From Marinomonas rhizomae (GTDB taxonomy: Bacteria; Pseudomonadota; Gammaproteobacteria; Pseudomonadales; Marinomonadaceae): a DNA stretch of 64,000 nucleotides. The position numbers were made by a program, and so were the translations under genes. Location: positions 806,001 through 870,000 of the forward strand of contig NZ_CP073343.1 in the NCBI RefSeq assembly GCF_024397855.1. Reading direction: 5' to 3'. This document shows positions 55,179 to 63,748 of the stretch, in pieces (position 1 is the stretch's first letter; each line of letters opens with the position of its first letter). A model generated the notes under the pieces. It ran no database searches. It was not told the origin of the DNA and saw nothing but the letters and a program-made list of their open reading frames with translations.

Positions 55179-55668
55179 AGAAGCACAGACTAAAGATGCA
55201 CAGGGTATTATTAATATTTTGAACCCCATTATCGAGGAAGGTCTTTTTACCGTACTTGATACCACTTTCTCAGAGGAAGAGGAGAAGCAATTTATTCAAA
55301 ATTTTCCTACACGTGGTGTGTTTCATGTGGCGTTAAATGAAGAGAATTCAAACGTCGTTGGCTTTCAAAATGTTGAGCCGTTTGCAGCTTATACGCATGC
55401 CTTTGATCATGTTGGAATTATTGGGACTTTTGTTGATGCCGGTTGTAGAAGACAAGGTATTGCATCGAGTTTGTTTGAAGCTACCTTCAACTTAGCAAGA
55501 TTAAAAAGCTATGAGAAGTTATTTGCCTACGTCAGAGAAGATAACCCCAACGCTTTAGCGACATATTTAAAACAAGGCTTTGAAGTGGTAGGAACTGCGA
55601 AAAAGCACGCTAAAGTTCGTGGTAAATATATTGATGAGATTCTGATAGAAAAGTTCTTGTTGGATTAA
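55162..55668 (+). CDS. GNAT N-acetyltransferase
   Basis: A 168-residue GNAT protein. REAQTKDAQGIINILNPII opens the fold; the acetyl-CoA loop is GTFVDAGCRRQGIASSLFEATF (RRQGIA, about residues 93-98), followed by VREDNPNALATYLKQGFEVVGTAKKHAKVRGKYIDEI. It resembles the phosphinothricin-acetyltransferase-like group; substrate unknown. The ATG at 55162 follows AAGGAAAGAG and lies inside the preceding gene (17-base overlap), so the two acetyltransferases are coupled. Confidence 0.82.
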   Translation: MTLLVREAQTKDAQGIINILNPIIEEGLFTVLDTTFSEEEEKQFIQNFPTRGVFHVALNEENSNVVGFQNVEPFAAYTHAFDHVGIIGTFVDAGCRRQGIASSLFEATFNLARLKSYEKLFAYVREDNPNALATYLKQGFEVVGTAKKHAKVRGKYIDEILIEKFLLD

Positions 55669-55693
55669 TCTATCCACAAAGTTCATTTCAATA

Positions 55694-55728
55694 AAAACGG
55701 CGAATCCAAAATGGTTCGCCGTTTTGCT
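55694..55728. terminator. Bidirectional terminator (acetyltransferases / thyA)
   Basis: AAAACGGCGAA (55694-55704) pairs with TTCGCCGTTTT (55715-55725); A-rich left flank, T-rich right flank, between convergent genes. Confidence 0.85.
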
Positions 55729-55754
55729 TTTAGGTCTCTTGAACCGAGAGTTGC

Positions 55755-56606
55755 TTACACTGAGAAAGGGTAGGCGATAGGCTCGTGGAATTGATAGCCT
55801 TCGATTTCAAAGTCGTCCATGGTGACCCAAGTTTCTATGTCTTTTAGGGACTTGATTTCTGGGTTGATTTTTAATGTTGGCAGAGGGTAAGGCTCGCGCT
55901 TTAGTTGTACGTCACGCATTAATTCTAGCTGATCTTCATAGATGTGAGCGTTTACTATTTTATGAAAGGCTTTACCTGGTTTTTTGCCAGTGATTTGCGC
56001 AACGATGGCAAGTAATACATATACTTGAACCATGTTGAAGTTCAGCCCGAGCGGCACATCACAGCTGCGCTGAGTGCTGTTTAGATAAAGCGTATCACCA
56101 AGCAACGAAAAGTGATGGCTGTACATGCAAGGGCGAAGACACGCCATGTGAAACGCGCCGGGGTGATAAAATGTGAGGATTTCCCCACGGTTATCCACAC
56201 CACGACTTAGATCATCAACAATTTGCTTTAATAGGTCGATATGACCGCCGTCTGGCTTAGGGAAGTTACGGCCAATGGCGCCGTAGCAAAGCCCCATATC
56301 ATCTTCGCCTTTACGATAAGGGTTGTTTAGCCAAACGTCGTTTTCGTTGGCATTGGCATCCCAAGTTTTGGTGCCCAGCGCCCGAAAGTCCGCTGCGTTG
56401 TCGTAGCCTCTTAAATAACCGATGATTTCGGCAATAGCAGACTTCCAGTAACTTTTGCGTGTGGTAACCAGAGGGAATTCGCCTTTGCTGACATCATAGG
56501 TTAGGTCGGCATTTATAACGGTTAGACAACGTTTGCCTGTTCGCTCGTTCTTGACCCATTCACCTTCGTTGACAATGCGGTTGCAAAGATCCAAATACTG
56601 TTTCAT
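55755..56606 (-). CDS. thyA: Thymidylate synthase
   Basis: 283 residues; methylates dUMP to dTMP with methylene-[27 protein letters not shown] (folate/dUMP site), the nucleophilic cysteine in [34 protein letters not shown], and [10 protein letters not shown] (dUMP binding). It is of the slightly longer form with insertions compared with the 264-residue E. coli enzyme. Divergent from folA, which regenerates the THF it consumes. Confidence 0.96.
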   Translation of the reverse strand: MKQYLDLCNRIVNEGEWVKNERTGKRCLTVINADLTYDVSKGEFPLVTTRKSYWKSAIAEIIGYLRGYDNAADFRALGTKTWDANANENDVWLNNPYRKGEDDMGLCYGAIGRNFPKPDGGHIDLLKQIVDDLSRGVDNRGEILTFYHPGAFHMACLRPCMYSHHFSLLGDTLYLNSTQRSCDVPLGLNFNMVQVYVLLAIVAQITGKKPGKAFHKIVNAHIYEDQLELMRDVQLKREPYPLPTLKINPEIKSLKDIETWVTMDDFEIEGYQFHEPIAYPFSV

Positions 56607-56769
56607 AAAAAATGCCTTGTCTGTTTTTCCTGATGACGTTTGCTAGTTCAGGTTAAGAAATGCAATCTGGTTCGTCATGGGTATAATAAATGCCATTGAT
56701 TATATCAGAAGCCTTTGCTCTTGGATTGTCAGAGCAAAGAAGAGCCAAGATTTTTACGCAGGTTGTTTT

Positions 56770-57279
56770 ATGTTGTCACTTATTGTCGCTATGTCTACGA
56801 ACCGAACGATCGGTATTAATAACTCTTTGCCTTGGCATTTGCCAAATGACCTTAAATACTTCAAGCAAGCGACGATCGGTAAGCCCATTGTCATGGGGCG
56901 TAAGACCTTTGAATCGATTGGTAAGCCGCTACCAGGACGTCGTAATATTGTTATTAGTCGCGACCCCGCTTATCAAGCAGAAGGGATTGATGTGGTAACA
57001 ACGCTGGAAGATGCCATTTCCCTTGGTGAAGATATTTGCTTGGTCAATGGCCAAGAAGAAGTCATGGTGATTGGCGGTGCACAAATTTATCAATTAGCGC
57101 TTGAGCGCGCAGATCGTTTATACATTACGCATGTGGATGCTGAAGTAAAAGGCGATGCGTTTTTCCCAGAAGTAGAATGGCCTTCGTTTACTCTAATAGG
57201 TGAGGAAGCGTTTGCCGCTGAAGGACCAAACCCATACGACTACCGTTTTTCTGTTTACCAAAGAACCAGCGCAGAGTAA
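56770..57279 (+). CDS. folA: Dihydrofolate reductase
   Basis: A 169-residue NADPH enzyme. LSLIVAMSTNRTIGINNSLPWHLPNDLKYFKQ carries the catalytic acidic residue and substrate pocket, MGRKTFESIGKPLPGRRNIVISR the NADPH site, and VMVIGGAQIY the glycine loop. The ATG at 56770 gives the standard N-terminus; an upstream codon at 56677 would add 31 unrelated residues. Next to yjbQ (6 bases). Confidence 0.96.
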   Translation: MLSLIVAMSTNRTIGINNSLPWHLPNDLKYFKQATIGKPIVMGRKTFESIGKPLPGRRNIVISRDPAYQAEGIDVVTTLEDAISLGEDICLVNGQEEVMVIGGAQIYQLALERADRLYITHVDAEVKGDAFFPEVEWPSFTLIGEEAFAAEGPNPYDYRFSVYQRTSAE

Positions 57280-57285
57280 TTCGTT

Positions 57286-57705
57286 ATGTGGCAGCAAGCT
57301 GAAGTTCAATTGCCAGCGGTGCGTCGAGGCTTTCATTTGATTACCGATCAGGTAGAAGAGGCTTTGTCTAAATTATCGCCTGTGTCGATAGGATTGTTGC
57401 ATGTTCAATTGCTTCATACTTCGGCGTCTTTGACGATCAACGAGAATGCCGATCCTTCGGTCCGCCGAGATATGGAGCGCCATTTTTCTCATATGGTGCC
57501 GGAAGATCAACCCTATTATGAACACATTTACGAAGGCAGTGATGACATGCCTGCGCATATTAAAGCCAGCATGTTGGGATCGTCCTTGACGATTCCGATT
57601 CGGGATAAGCGCTTGTGCTTAGGGATTTGGCAAGGTATTTATTTAGGTGAGCACCGAGATCATGGCGGTGCGAGGCGGATGGTATTAACGCTGCAAGGTG
57701 AGTAA
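57286..57705 (+). CDS. yjbQ: YjbQ/UPF0047 family protein
   Basis: 139 residues with the UPF0047 marks [34 protein letters not shown], the conserved [25 protein letters not shown] and [16 protein letters not shown]. Weak thiamine-phosphate synthase activity has been attributed to the family; the physiological role is unsure. Starts 6 bases after folA, so probably co-transcribed. Confidence 0.9.
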   Translation: MWQQAEVQLPAVRRGFHLITDQVEEALSKLSPVSIGLLHVQLLHTSASLTINENADPSVRRDMERHFSHMVPEDQPYYEHIYEGSDDMPAHIKASMLGSSLTIPIRDKRLCLGIWQGIYLGEHRDHGGARRMVLTLQGE

Positions 57706-57731
57706 TACTGGTAATAATATTTGGTAAAAAT

Positions 57732-57765
57732 AAAAACGCCGCATTTTTCAATGCGGCGTTTTTGT
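57732..57765. terminator. Bidirectional terminator (yjbQ / PAS-GGDEF gene)
   Basis: AAAAACGCCGCAT pairs with ATGCGGCGTTTTT around TTTTCA, between convergent genes. Confidence 0.9.
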
Positions 57766-57780
57766 TTTTGATCGTTCGAT

Positions 57781-59004
57781 TTAGTTAACCACAATTTGTT
57801 TACAAGAAGCTTGTCCATTTTCAACCGCTTGATTTGCGCTAAGAGCCAATTCTTCTATCGTTTCACCATCTTCTGGAAAAGCGGCGATACCAACGCAGAA
57901 GTCCAGTGGATCTGAGTTGCCTTCAAATAAGACAGACTTCTCATCTTCTGTAGGGTTGATGATATGTTTTAACAATGTCTTGGCATCTTTTACACTGGTA
58001 TTAGGTAGTAACAACAGCAGTTTGTCAGGCTCTACCCGTGCCAATACATCGGCCTCGCGGATTTTTTTATAAATATAGCGAGCGGAAGTTTGAATGGCTA
58101 TATTGCGTGCTTCCATTGGGAGCTTGCTTAGGCGTTCATTTGCATCAAGGTTGATTTTCGCCATGGTTAACGGCGTATATTGACGCTTTGCCAACCCCAA
58201 TTGTTTTTTGAAGTGTGTCAGCGCGGCGCCACGGGTGAGCAAGCCTGTTAGTTCATCGAAAGTAGCTTGGTTGCGCAGATGTTCTTCTAATGCTTTCTGG
58301 GGGCTAATATCGACCATGAAACCAATGATTTTTTTGATGCTACCATCAGGTCCTTTGGTGTAGCTTCGACCGCGCTCTTTTACCCAAAGATAGTGCTGAT
58401 CTCCAGTCAAAATACGGTATTCCACTTCATAATAATCTTGGTTAAGAGCCACGTGCTCATTGACTACAGTCGCCAGTCTTTTCACGTCATCAGGATGAAC
58501 GAGGGCGTGCCATTCCGATGTTGAGCGTGGTGTTTGATCGAGTGGATAATTTAATAATGTTGCAATGGACTTTGAACAGGAGACTAAATCTGACCCTGTT
58601 TCCCAGATCCACAACCCTGCAGATGATTCGGTTAATGCGAATTTTAGCAGAGTGTTTTCAGCCGCAGAAAGATCCATGTGATCTGTATTGTAAACACAAG
58701 CGAGCACTGTTTCGCCAAGATGGCGCATTTCCAGTTGCATATTGACGAGCTTGTCACCAACACGAATCACGCTCTCGCAGCGTTCAATATTGCCAGTTTT
58801 AATTTTGTTTTGGAGTGTTTGCCAATCTTCTGCGCAGACAGCATCTTCACAAAGGGATTCCCATGTATCGGATGGTGTCGCATTAAAATTTTCAAATAAA
58901 ACTTCAAAGTTGCGGTTGCACGATAATAGTTTACCAGAGCTGCTTTCTATTATAAAAGCAGGCGTTGGCATGTACTTAAACGCGAGTTCGAAAGCGGTGT
59001 TCAT
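57781..59004 (-). CDS. PAS-GGDEF protein with degenerate active site but intact I-site
   Basis: A 407-residue cytosolic sensor. One PAS-like domain at the N-terminus (about 5-110), a PAS_3/PAC domain (about 120-235: LWIWETGSD, WHALVHPDDVKRL, YEVEYRILTGDQHYLWVKERG, GFMVDISPQKALEE), then a GGDEF fold (about 240-400: NQATFDELTGLLTRGAAL). The GGDEF signature is replaced by EPDKL and the metal-binding stretch reads KINLDANERLSK, so cyclase activity is not expected, but READ (RxxD) stands at the exact I-site position nine residues upstream. The start at 59004 has AAGGAG seven bases before it; an upstream frame to 59067 overlaps rlmJ. Confidence 0.85.
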   Translation of the reverse strand: MNTAFELAFKYMPTPAFIIESSSGKLLSCNRNFEVLFENFNATPSDTWESLCEDAVCAEDWQTLQNKIKTGNIERCESVIRVGDKLVNMQLEMRHLGETVLACVYNTDHMDLSAAENTLLKFALTESSAGLWIWETGSDLVSCSKSIATLLNYPLDQTPRSTSEWHALVHPDDVKRLATVVNEHVALNQDYYEVEYRILTGDQHYLWVKERGRSYTKGPDGSIKKIIGFMVDISPQKALEEHLRNQATFDELTGLLTRGAALTHFKKQLGLAKRQYTPLTMAKINLDANERLSKLPMEARNIAIQTSARYIYKKIREADVLARVEPDKLLLLLPNTSVKDAKTLLKHIINPTEDEKSVLFEGNSDPLDFCVGIAAFPEDGETIEELALSANQAVENGQASCKQIVVN

Positions 59005-59026
59005 GACACGCTCCTTTATAATTCGG

Positions 59027-59869
59027 TTATTCTGGGGTGATCCAAGTGACTTGGTAATCCGCATCATTATCTTCTGCGAGCAGTTTGCTCAGAACCGGCA
59101 AAAATTCCTTGGCTTCTTTTTCTAGAGTCCAAGGTGGGTTGACGATAATCATACCGCTTCCAGCCATGCCGCGCTCTTGTTCTGTATTTCTTATGCAAAG
59201 TTCCAGCAAAAGTACATTGCGAATATTGGTGGCTTTAACCGATTTCAATAATTCGTTAGCTTGCTGACGATTTAATACCGGATACCAAATAGCATAAGTG
59301 CCTTGAGGGAAGCGCTTGTGACCGTCTTCCAATGCTTGAACCACGTATTGGTAGTCTTTCTTCACCTCATAAGGCGGGTCCATTAGAACGAATCCACGCT
59401 TTTGCGGTGGTGGTAACATGGCTTTAACTGCTGCGAAGCCATTGTCTTTAACAACATTGGCTTTACGCTTATTTGGAAACAGCGCCGCTAAAATTGGGTA
59501 ATCGTTTGGATGCAGCTCACATAAGTGTAGTTTGTCTTTTTGGCGAACGTAATAATCGACAATTTTTGGGCTGCCAGGGTAAAACTCCAACTTATCCGTT
59601 GGGTTCATATCACGGACGATGTCTAATAAATCTTCCAATGGCTCTGGAAGGTTATCTTCAGTTAACAATCGTGCGATACCTGAGTGAAATTCTTTGTTCT
59701 TTTGCGCTTGTTCAGAGTTTAGGGAATATTGACCAATGCCAGCGTGTGTATCCAAATAGAAAAAGGGCGCGTCTTTTTTTATGAAATGGCGACATATTTG
59801 ACTGACCGTCAAATGTTTTAAAATATCAGCGTGGTTGCCTGCATGATAAATATGGCGATAGCTGAGCAT
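59027..59869 (-). CDS. rlmJ: 23S rRNA (adenine-2030-N6)-methyltransferase RlmJ
   Basis: 280 residues. MLSYRHIYHAGNHADILKHL at the N-terminus is diagnostic; LDTHAGIGQYSL is the SAM motif and the catalytic DPPYEVK (about residue 165) marks an N6-adenine methyltransferase. MAGSGMIIVNPPW near the C-terminus completes the family pattern. Its stop lies 22 bases upstream of the PAS-GGDEF start codon, so they may share a transcript. Confidence 0.95.
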   Translation of the reverse strand: MLSYRHIYHAGNHADILKHLTVSQICRHFIKKDAPFFYLDTHAGIGQYSLNSEQAQKNKEFHSGIARLLTEDNLPEPLEDLLDIVRDMNPTDKLEFYPGSPKIVDYYVRQKDKLHLCELHPNDYPILAALFPNKRKANVVKDNGFAAVKAMLPPPQKRGFVLMDPPYEVKKDYQYVVQALEDGHKRFPQGTYAIWYPVLNRQQANELLKSVKATNIRNVLLLELCIRNTEQERGMAGSGMIIVNPPWTLEKEAKEFLPVLSKLLAEDNDADYQVTWITPE

Positions 59870-59905
59870 GGTCTTTCCTGTGGTAAGTTATTGGGTTGTG
59901 AATGA

Positions 59906-59946
59906 AAAAGGCCGCAACGCCTATATTTGGCAAAGCGGCCTTTTGC
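59906..59946 (-). terminator. Terminator of ilvD
   Basis: AAAAGGCCGC (59906-59915) pairs with GCGGCCTTTT (59935-59944); inside, GCC/GGC adds a nested stem. On the minus strand the run of T follows the hairpin. Confidence 0.8.
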
Positions 59947-59963
59947 TTATTACTTTTTAGATA

Positions 59964-61808
59964 TTAGTCGATTTGACTAATATCGCGTACCGCTCCTTTG
60001 TCTGCACTGGTTGCAAAGTGTGCATACACTTTGAGTGCTGGAGATACTTTACGAGGACGCTCTTCAACAGGTTTCCAAGCGTTTGCGCCTTTTGCTTCCA
60101 TGGCGGCACGACGGTGGGCCAACTCTTCGTCGGATAGCAATACGTTGATCGAACGGTTTGGAATGTCGATCAAAATACGGTCACCATTTTCAACTAGACC
60201 GATGGCGCCGCCGGCAGCCGCTTCAGGAGAAACGTGTCCGATAGACAGGCCAGATGTACCACCAGAGAAACGACCATCTGTAAGTAGGGCACAGGCTTTG
60301 CCAAGGCCTTTTGATTTGATGTAAGACGTTGGGTAAAGCATTTCTTGCATGCCTGGGCCGCCTTTAGGGCCTTCGTAGCGAACGATGACAATGTCACCAG
60401 CTTCTACTTTATCATCAAGAATGTTCTTAACCGCTTCGTCTTGAGATTCCGTTACGTGAGCACGGCCTTCAAACACAAGAATCGATTCGTCTACACCGGC
60501 ACTTTTTACAACACAGCCATCCGCAGCGATGTTGCCATAAAGTACGGCTAAGCCGCCTTCGAGGGAAAAAGCATTTTCGATAGAACGAATGCAACCTTCT
60601 GCACGATCACCATCTAGAGAAGGCCAGCGAGTGGATTGGCTGAAGGCTGTCTGCGTTGGGATGCCAGCAGGTCCTGCTTTGTAAAACTCGACAATCTCAG
60701 GAGTCGGTGAGCGCATAATATCCCATGTTTCTAATGCTTCTAGCATGGTTTTCGAGTGCACTGTGTGACATTGGTTGTGTAAAATGCCTGCGCGATCAAG
60801 CTCACCTAGCAAAGCAAAGATACCACCTGCACGGTGTACATCTTCAACGTGGTACTTCGGTGAGTTCGGTGCTACTTTACAAAGCTGAGGCACTTTACGA
60901 GACAAGCGGTCGATGTCTTCCATAGTGAATTCAACACCAGCTTCACGGGCAATCGCCAATAAATGCAAGATAGTGTTGGTTGATCCACCCATAGCGATGT
61001 CTAGCGTCATGGCATTTTCAAAGGCTTCGAAGCTTGCAATAGAGCGTGGCGTCCAGTTTGCTTCATCGTTTTCGTAGAAACGTTTAGTTATGTCTACAAT
61101 GCGACGACCTGCATCTAGAAACAAACGGCGACGATCTGAGTGAGTCGCTAGTGTCGTGCCGTTGCCCGGTAAACTTAGACCAAGTGCTTCGGTTAAGCAG
61201 TTCATGGAGTTGGCTGTAAACATACCAGAACAAGAACCACATGTAGGGCACGCAGAACGTTCGTATTCGGCGACTTTTTCATCTGTTGCCGTTGGGTCTG
61301 CAGCAATAACCATAGCATCGACTAGGTCAAGCTTGTTCTCAGACAGCTTGGTTTTACCCGCTTCCATTGGGCCGCCAGACACAAAAATAACCGGAATGTT
61401 AATACGCATAGCGGCCATTAACATTCCAGGTGTGATTTTGTCGCAGTTTGAAATACACACCATAGCATCGGCGCAATGAGCATTAACCATGTATTCAACA
61501 GAGTCTGCGATCAAATCACGGGATGGAAGGCTATAAAGCATGCCGTCATGACCCATGGCGATACCATCGTCGACAGCGATAGTGTTAAATTCCTTTGCTA
61601 CACCGCCAGCGGCTTCAATTTCACGAGCAACCAGTTGCCCCATGTCTTTGAGATGAACATGACCTGGTACAAATTGAGTGAAAGAGTTGACCACGGCGAT
61701 GATTGGCTTTTGAAAATCATCGTCTGTCATTCCGGTTGCACGCCATAGCGCACGAGCTCCGGCCATATTACGGCCCGATGTAGTTGTTTTGGAGCGATAT
61801 ACTGGCAT
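59964..61808 (-). CDS. ilvD: Dihydroxy-acid dehydratase
   Basis: A 614-residue Fe-S enzyme of valine, leucine and isoleucine synthesis. [27 protein letters not shown] is the standard N-terminus, so the ATG at 61808 (GGGGAAAACA upstream) is used instead of an in-frame GTG at 61820. Cluster cysteines are in [11 protein letters not shown] and [18 protein letters not shown]-terminal [20 protein letters not shown] is conserved. Single gene, divergent from the EAL-HDOD gene; no attenuator was found upstream. Confidence 0.97.
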   Translation of the reverse strand: MPVYRSKTTTSGRNMAGARALWRATGMTDDDFQKPIIAVVNSFTQFVPGHVHLKDMGQLVAREIEAAGGVAKEFNTIAVDDGIAMGHDGMLYSLPSRDLIADSVEYMVNAHCADAMVCISNCDKITPGMLMAAMRINIPVIFVSGGPMEAGKTKLSENKLDLVDAMVIAADPTATDEKVAEYERSACPTCGSCSGMFTANSMNCLTEALGLSLPGNGTTLATHSDRRRLFLDAGRRIVDITKRFYENDEANWTPRSIASFEAFENAMTLDIAMGGSTNTILHLLAIAREAGVEFTMEDIDRLSRKVPQLCKVAPNSPKYHVEDVHRAGGIFALLGELDRAGILHNQCHTVHSKTMLEALETWDIMRSPTPEIVEFYKAGPAGIPTQTAFSQSTRWPSLDGDRAEGCIRSIENAFSLEGGLAVLYGNIAADGCVVKSAGVDESILVFEGRAHVTESQDEAVKNILDDKVEAGDIVIVRYEGPKGGPGMQEMLYPTSYIKSKGLGKACALLTDGRFSGGTSGLSIGHVSPEAAAGGAIGLVENGDRILIDIPNRSINVLLSDEELAHRRAAMEAKGANAWKPVEERPRKVSPALKVYAHFATSADKGAVRDISQID

Positions 61809-61970
61809 TGTTTTCCCCACAGGTTTTTTGCTTTATTTTATTTTATATAGTTGTCTACATTTAATGCGTCCATGTTACCAAGATTATTGCGTATGCCCAA
61901 TGGCAATTTTTAGGCAATATTGAGACACTGTATGAATCGATACTGATATTTTTATTGAAACGGAAACGAT

Positions 61971-63191
61971 ATGGCCGAAAACTTACTGTCAGCCCACTCT
62001 AACGTTACATTGGCAAGGCAACCAATAGTAGATAGTCGCCTTGCTGTAATGGGGTATGAACTTCTTTATCGCAAGAATACTGTCGCAGCACAGGCAGACG
62101 TCATTGATGAGGTTGCTGCCACCGCTCAGGTGATTGCGGCCAGTCTTTTTGAGCTCGGTATGGAAACCCTTGTGGGTACTAATAAAGCATTTATTAATTT
62201 TCCTCGCGCTTACTTGTTAAGCCCTAGCGGCATGCCAATCAACAAAGAAAATATCGTGATTGAAGTATTGGAAAACTCAGGCTTTGATGCGGTTTTATTG
62301 TCATCATTACGCCGTTGGGTAAAAGCAGGTTGTTCGATAGCATTAGACGATTTTATTTTTGATAGTAAATTAACGCCTTTTATAGAGCTCGCTGACTACA
62401 TAAAGTTGGATATATTGGCTTTAGGTCATGATGAGCTTCATAAAGAAGTTGAAGCACTAAGAGGCTTTGACGTAAAAATTATTGCTGAGAAAGTGGAAAC
62501 GTGGGAAGACTATCAGTTCTGTCGCTTGTTAGGCATAGAATATTTTCAGGGTTATTTTTTTGAAAAGCCTGAGCTGATGTCGAGTAAAGCGACCAAAGTG
62601 AATAGCACGACGCTGCTTCAACTGATGTCCTCGCTGTTAAATACCTCCGTTTTAAGCATTGATGAATTGGAACAGATAGTTAGCCAAGATGCGGGGCTGG
62701 TGCATAAACTACTACGTTATTTAAACTCTCCTATAACAGGCTTAGTCGCTTCTGTAGATTCTGTTCGTTTGGCGATTATGCTGATAGGTGTGGAAAAACT
62801 TAAATCATTAACTAACTTATTGTTAATGTCTGAAATGGTGGGCGATCGCCATGTGTTGTTAGAGCAAATAATGATTCGCGCGAAACATGCGGAATTGTTT
62901 GCCCAAAGCCGAGGGTATAATAATCAAGACAAATATTTTTTAGCCGGAATGTTGTCTATGATCGATGTCTGCACGGGTATGAAATTAGACGAGGTGCTCG
63001 GTGAGTTACCTTTACCCAGTGAATTTATTAATGCGATAGTACATCGATCTGGAAGAGTGGGTAATACGCTTGATCTAGTCGAGCTTTATGGTAATGGCCA
63101 TACCATCAAGAATTCTCAAGATTTAGTGGATTTAAAAAAGACCTATTTAGATGCGATCAGATGGGCCGACGAATTTCTACTTGCCGTGTGA
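61971..63191 (+). CDS. EAL-HDOD (YuxH/CdgJ-like) signalling protein
   Basis: A 406-residue protein with an N-terminal EAL-like domain (about 10-200) and a C-terminal HDOD domain (about 205-400). The EAL signature is altered to YELLYR, but FINF, IEVLEN, ALDDF, IKLDIL, IAEKVET and FQGYFFEKP keep the fold; several metal ligands are changed, so c-di-GMP hydrolysis is doubtful. The HDOD part shows LSIDELEQIVSQDAGLVHKLLRYLNSP and LAIMLIGVEKLKSL. Vibrio CdgJ, of the same architecture, affects motility; that role here is inference. It lies directly upstream of the GacA-like box and RNA gene. Confidence 0.88.
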   Translation: MAENLLSAHSNVTLARQPIVDSRLAVMGYELLYRKNTVAAQADVIDEVAATAQVIAASLFELGMETLVGTNKAFINFPRAYLLSPSGMPINKENIVIEVLENSGFDAVLLSSLRRWVKAGCSIALDDFIFDSKLTPFIELADYIKLDILALGHDELHKEVEALRGFDVKIIAEKVETWEDYQFCRLLGIEYFQGYFFEKPELMSSKATKVNSTTLLQLMSSLLNTSVLSIDELEQIVSQDAGLVHKLLRYLNSPITGLVASVDSVRLAIMLIGVEKLKSLTNLLLMSEMVGDRHVLLEQIMIRAKHAELFAQSRGYNNQDKYFLAGMLSMIDVCTGMKLDEVLGELPLPSEFINAIVHRSGRVGNTLDLVELYGNGHTIKNSQDLVDLKKTYLDAIRWADEFLLAV

Positions 63192-63222
63192 TGAAGTGTA
63201 TTTTAAATAAATACTGATCCTG

Positions 63223-63240
63223 TGTAGTCCTTTTCTTACA
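63223..63240 (+). promoter_or_regulatory. Candidate GacA (UvrY) binding site
   Basis: TGTAGTCCTTTTCTTACA fits TGTAAG-N6-CTTACA with 10 of 12 consensus positions, including a perfect right half. It is about 165 bases before the inferred RNA start, the distance usual for GacA boxes upstream of rsmY/rsmZ. Confidence 0.6.
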
Positions 63241-63354
63241 TATCTGTAGGTGTTTCCCGTTTGTTGCGTGGCTTAATGTCATGTTTTATTATGGTTGTCA
63301 CTTATGTTATTGATTTATAGGTAAATATTTATTAATTGTCAGTTTTTTGCAAGG

Positions 63355-63382
63355 TTGATATATATTTTTTAGCTGGTAAATT
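63355..63382 (+). promoter_or_regulatory. Candidate promoter of the GGA-rich RNA
   Basis: TTGATA (63355-63360) and TAAATT (63377-63382) are separated by 16 bases; this would start transcription at about 63390. Confidence 0.45.
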
Positions 63383-63389
63383 GTGTCTT

Positions 63390-63643
63390 ATCCAAACGGA
63401 GTTCATGGATGAAGAGCACATGGAGTGCTTGATGGTATGCCATTGATGGCGTTGAGGATTGAATTCGGATGTTCAAGAGCAATGGATTGTTCAAGGGAAT
63501 AAATGTGGTTTGATGGATACGCCATTAAATAAGGACAGTTTGGAAGCTTCAGGGCGACGCAAACAGTGATGTTTTACTTATCGGAAGAGTTGCTTACAGG
63601 ATGTTAGCAAAAAGCAGGGTTGCCAATAGGCGCCCTTTTTTTT
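63390..63643 (+). ncRNA. rsmZ: RsmZ/CsrB-type small RNA (CsrA/RsmA-sequestering)
   Basis: About 254 nt without a protein frame. It holds twelve GGA motifs (63398, 63407, 63422, 63456, 63467, 63484, 63496, 63515, 63533, 63542, 63583, 63599), several presented in hairpin loops: AGCAC-ATGGA-GTGCT (63415-63429) and TTGAA-TTCGGATG-TTCAA (63460-63475 region). It ends in a terminator stem with eight T (63617-63643). A GacA-like box stands upstream and fdxA is the next gene, as rsmZ neighbours fdxA in Pseudomonas. Such RNAs titrate CsrA/RsmA and so release translation of biofilm and secretion genes while repressing motility. The 5' end is estimated. Confidence 0.8.
63617..63643 (+). terminator. Terminator of the RsmZ-like RNA
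   Basis: GGGTTGCC (63617-63624) pairs with GGCGCCC (63629-63635) with one bulged T and a G-T pair, followed by eight T. Confidence 0.8.
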
Positions 63644-63680
63644 GCCTAAAATTTATCATTTGTCGATTAGCATTAACGTT

Positions 63681-63721
63681 AAGTATAAAAAAAGCGACTT
63701 AAAGTCGCTTTTTTTATACTT
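63681..63721. terminator. 19-bp-arm palindromic terminator of fdxA (bidirectional)
   Basis: AAGTATAAAAAAAGCGACT (63681-63699) is the exact reverse complement of 63703-63721, with TAA between. The T runs inside both arms give a T tract in either direction; on the minus strand it follows fdxA by 28 bases. Confidence 0.85.
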
Positions 63722-63748
63722 GGATTTTAGATTTAGTGCTGAGTTAAA

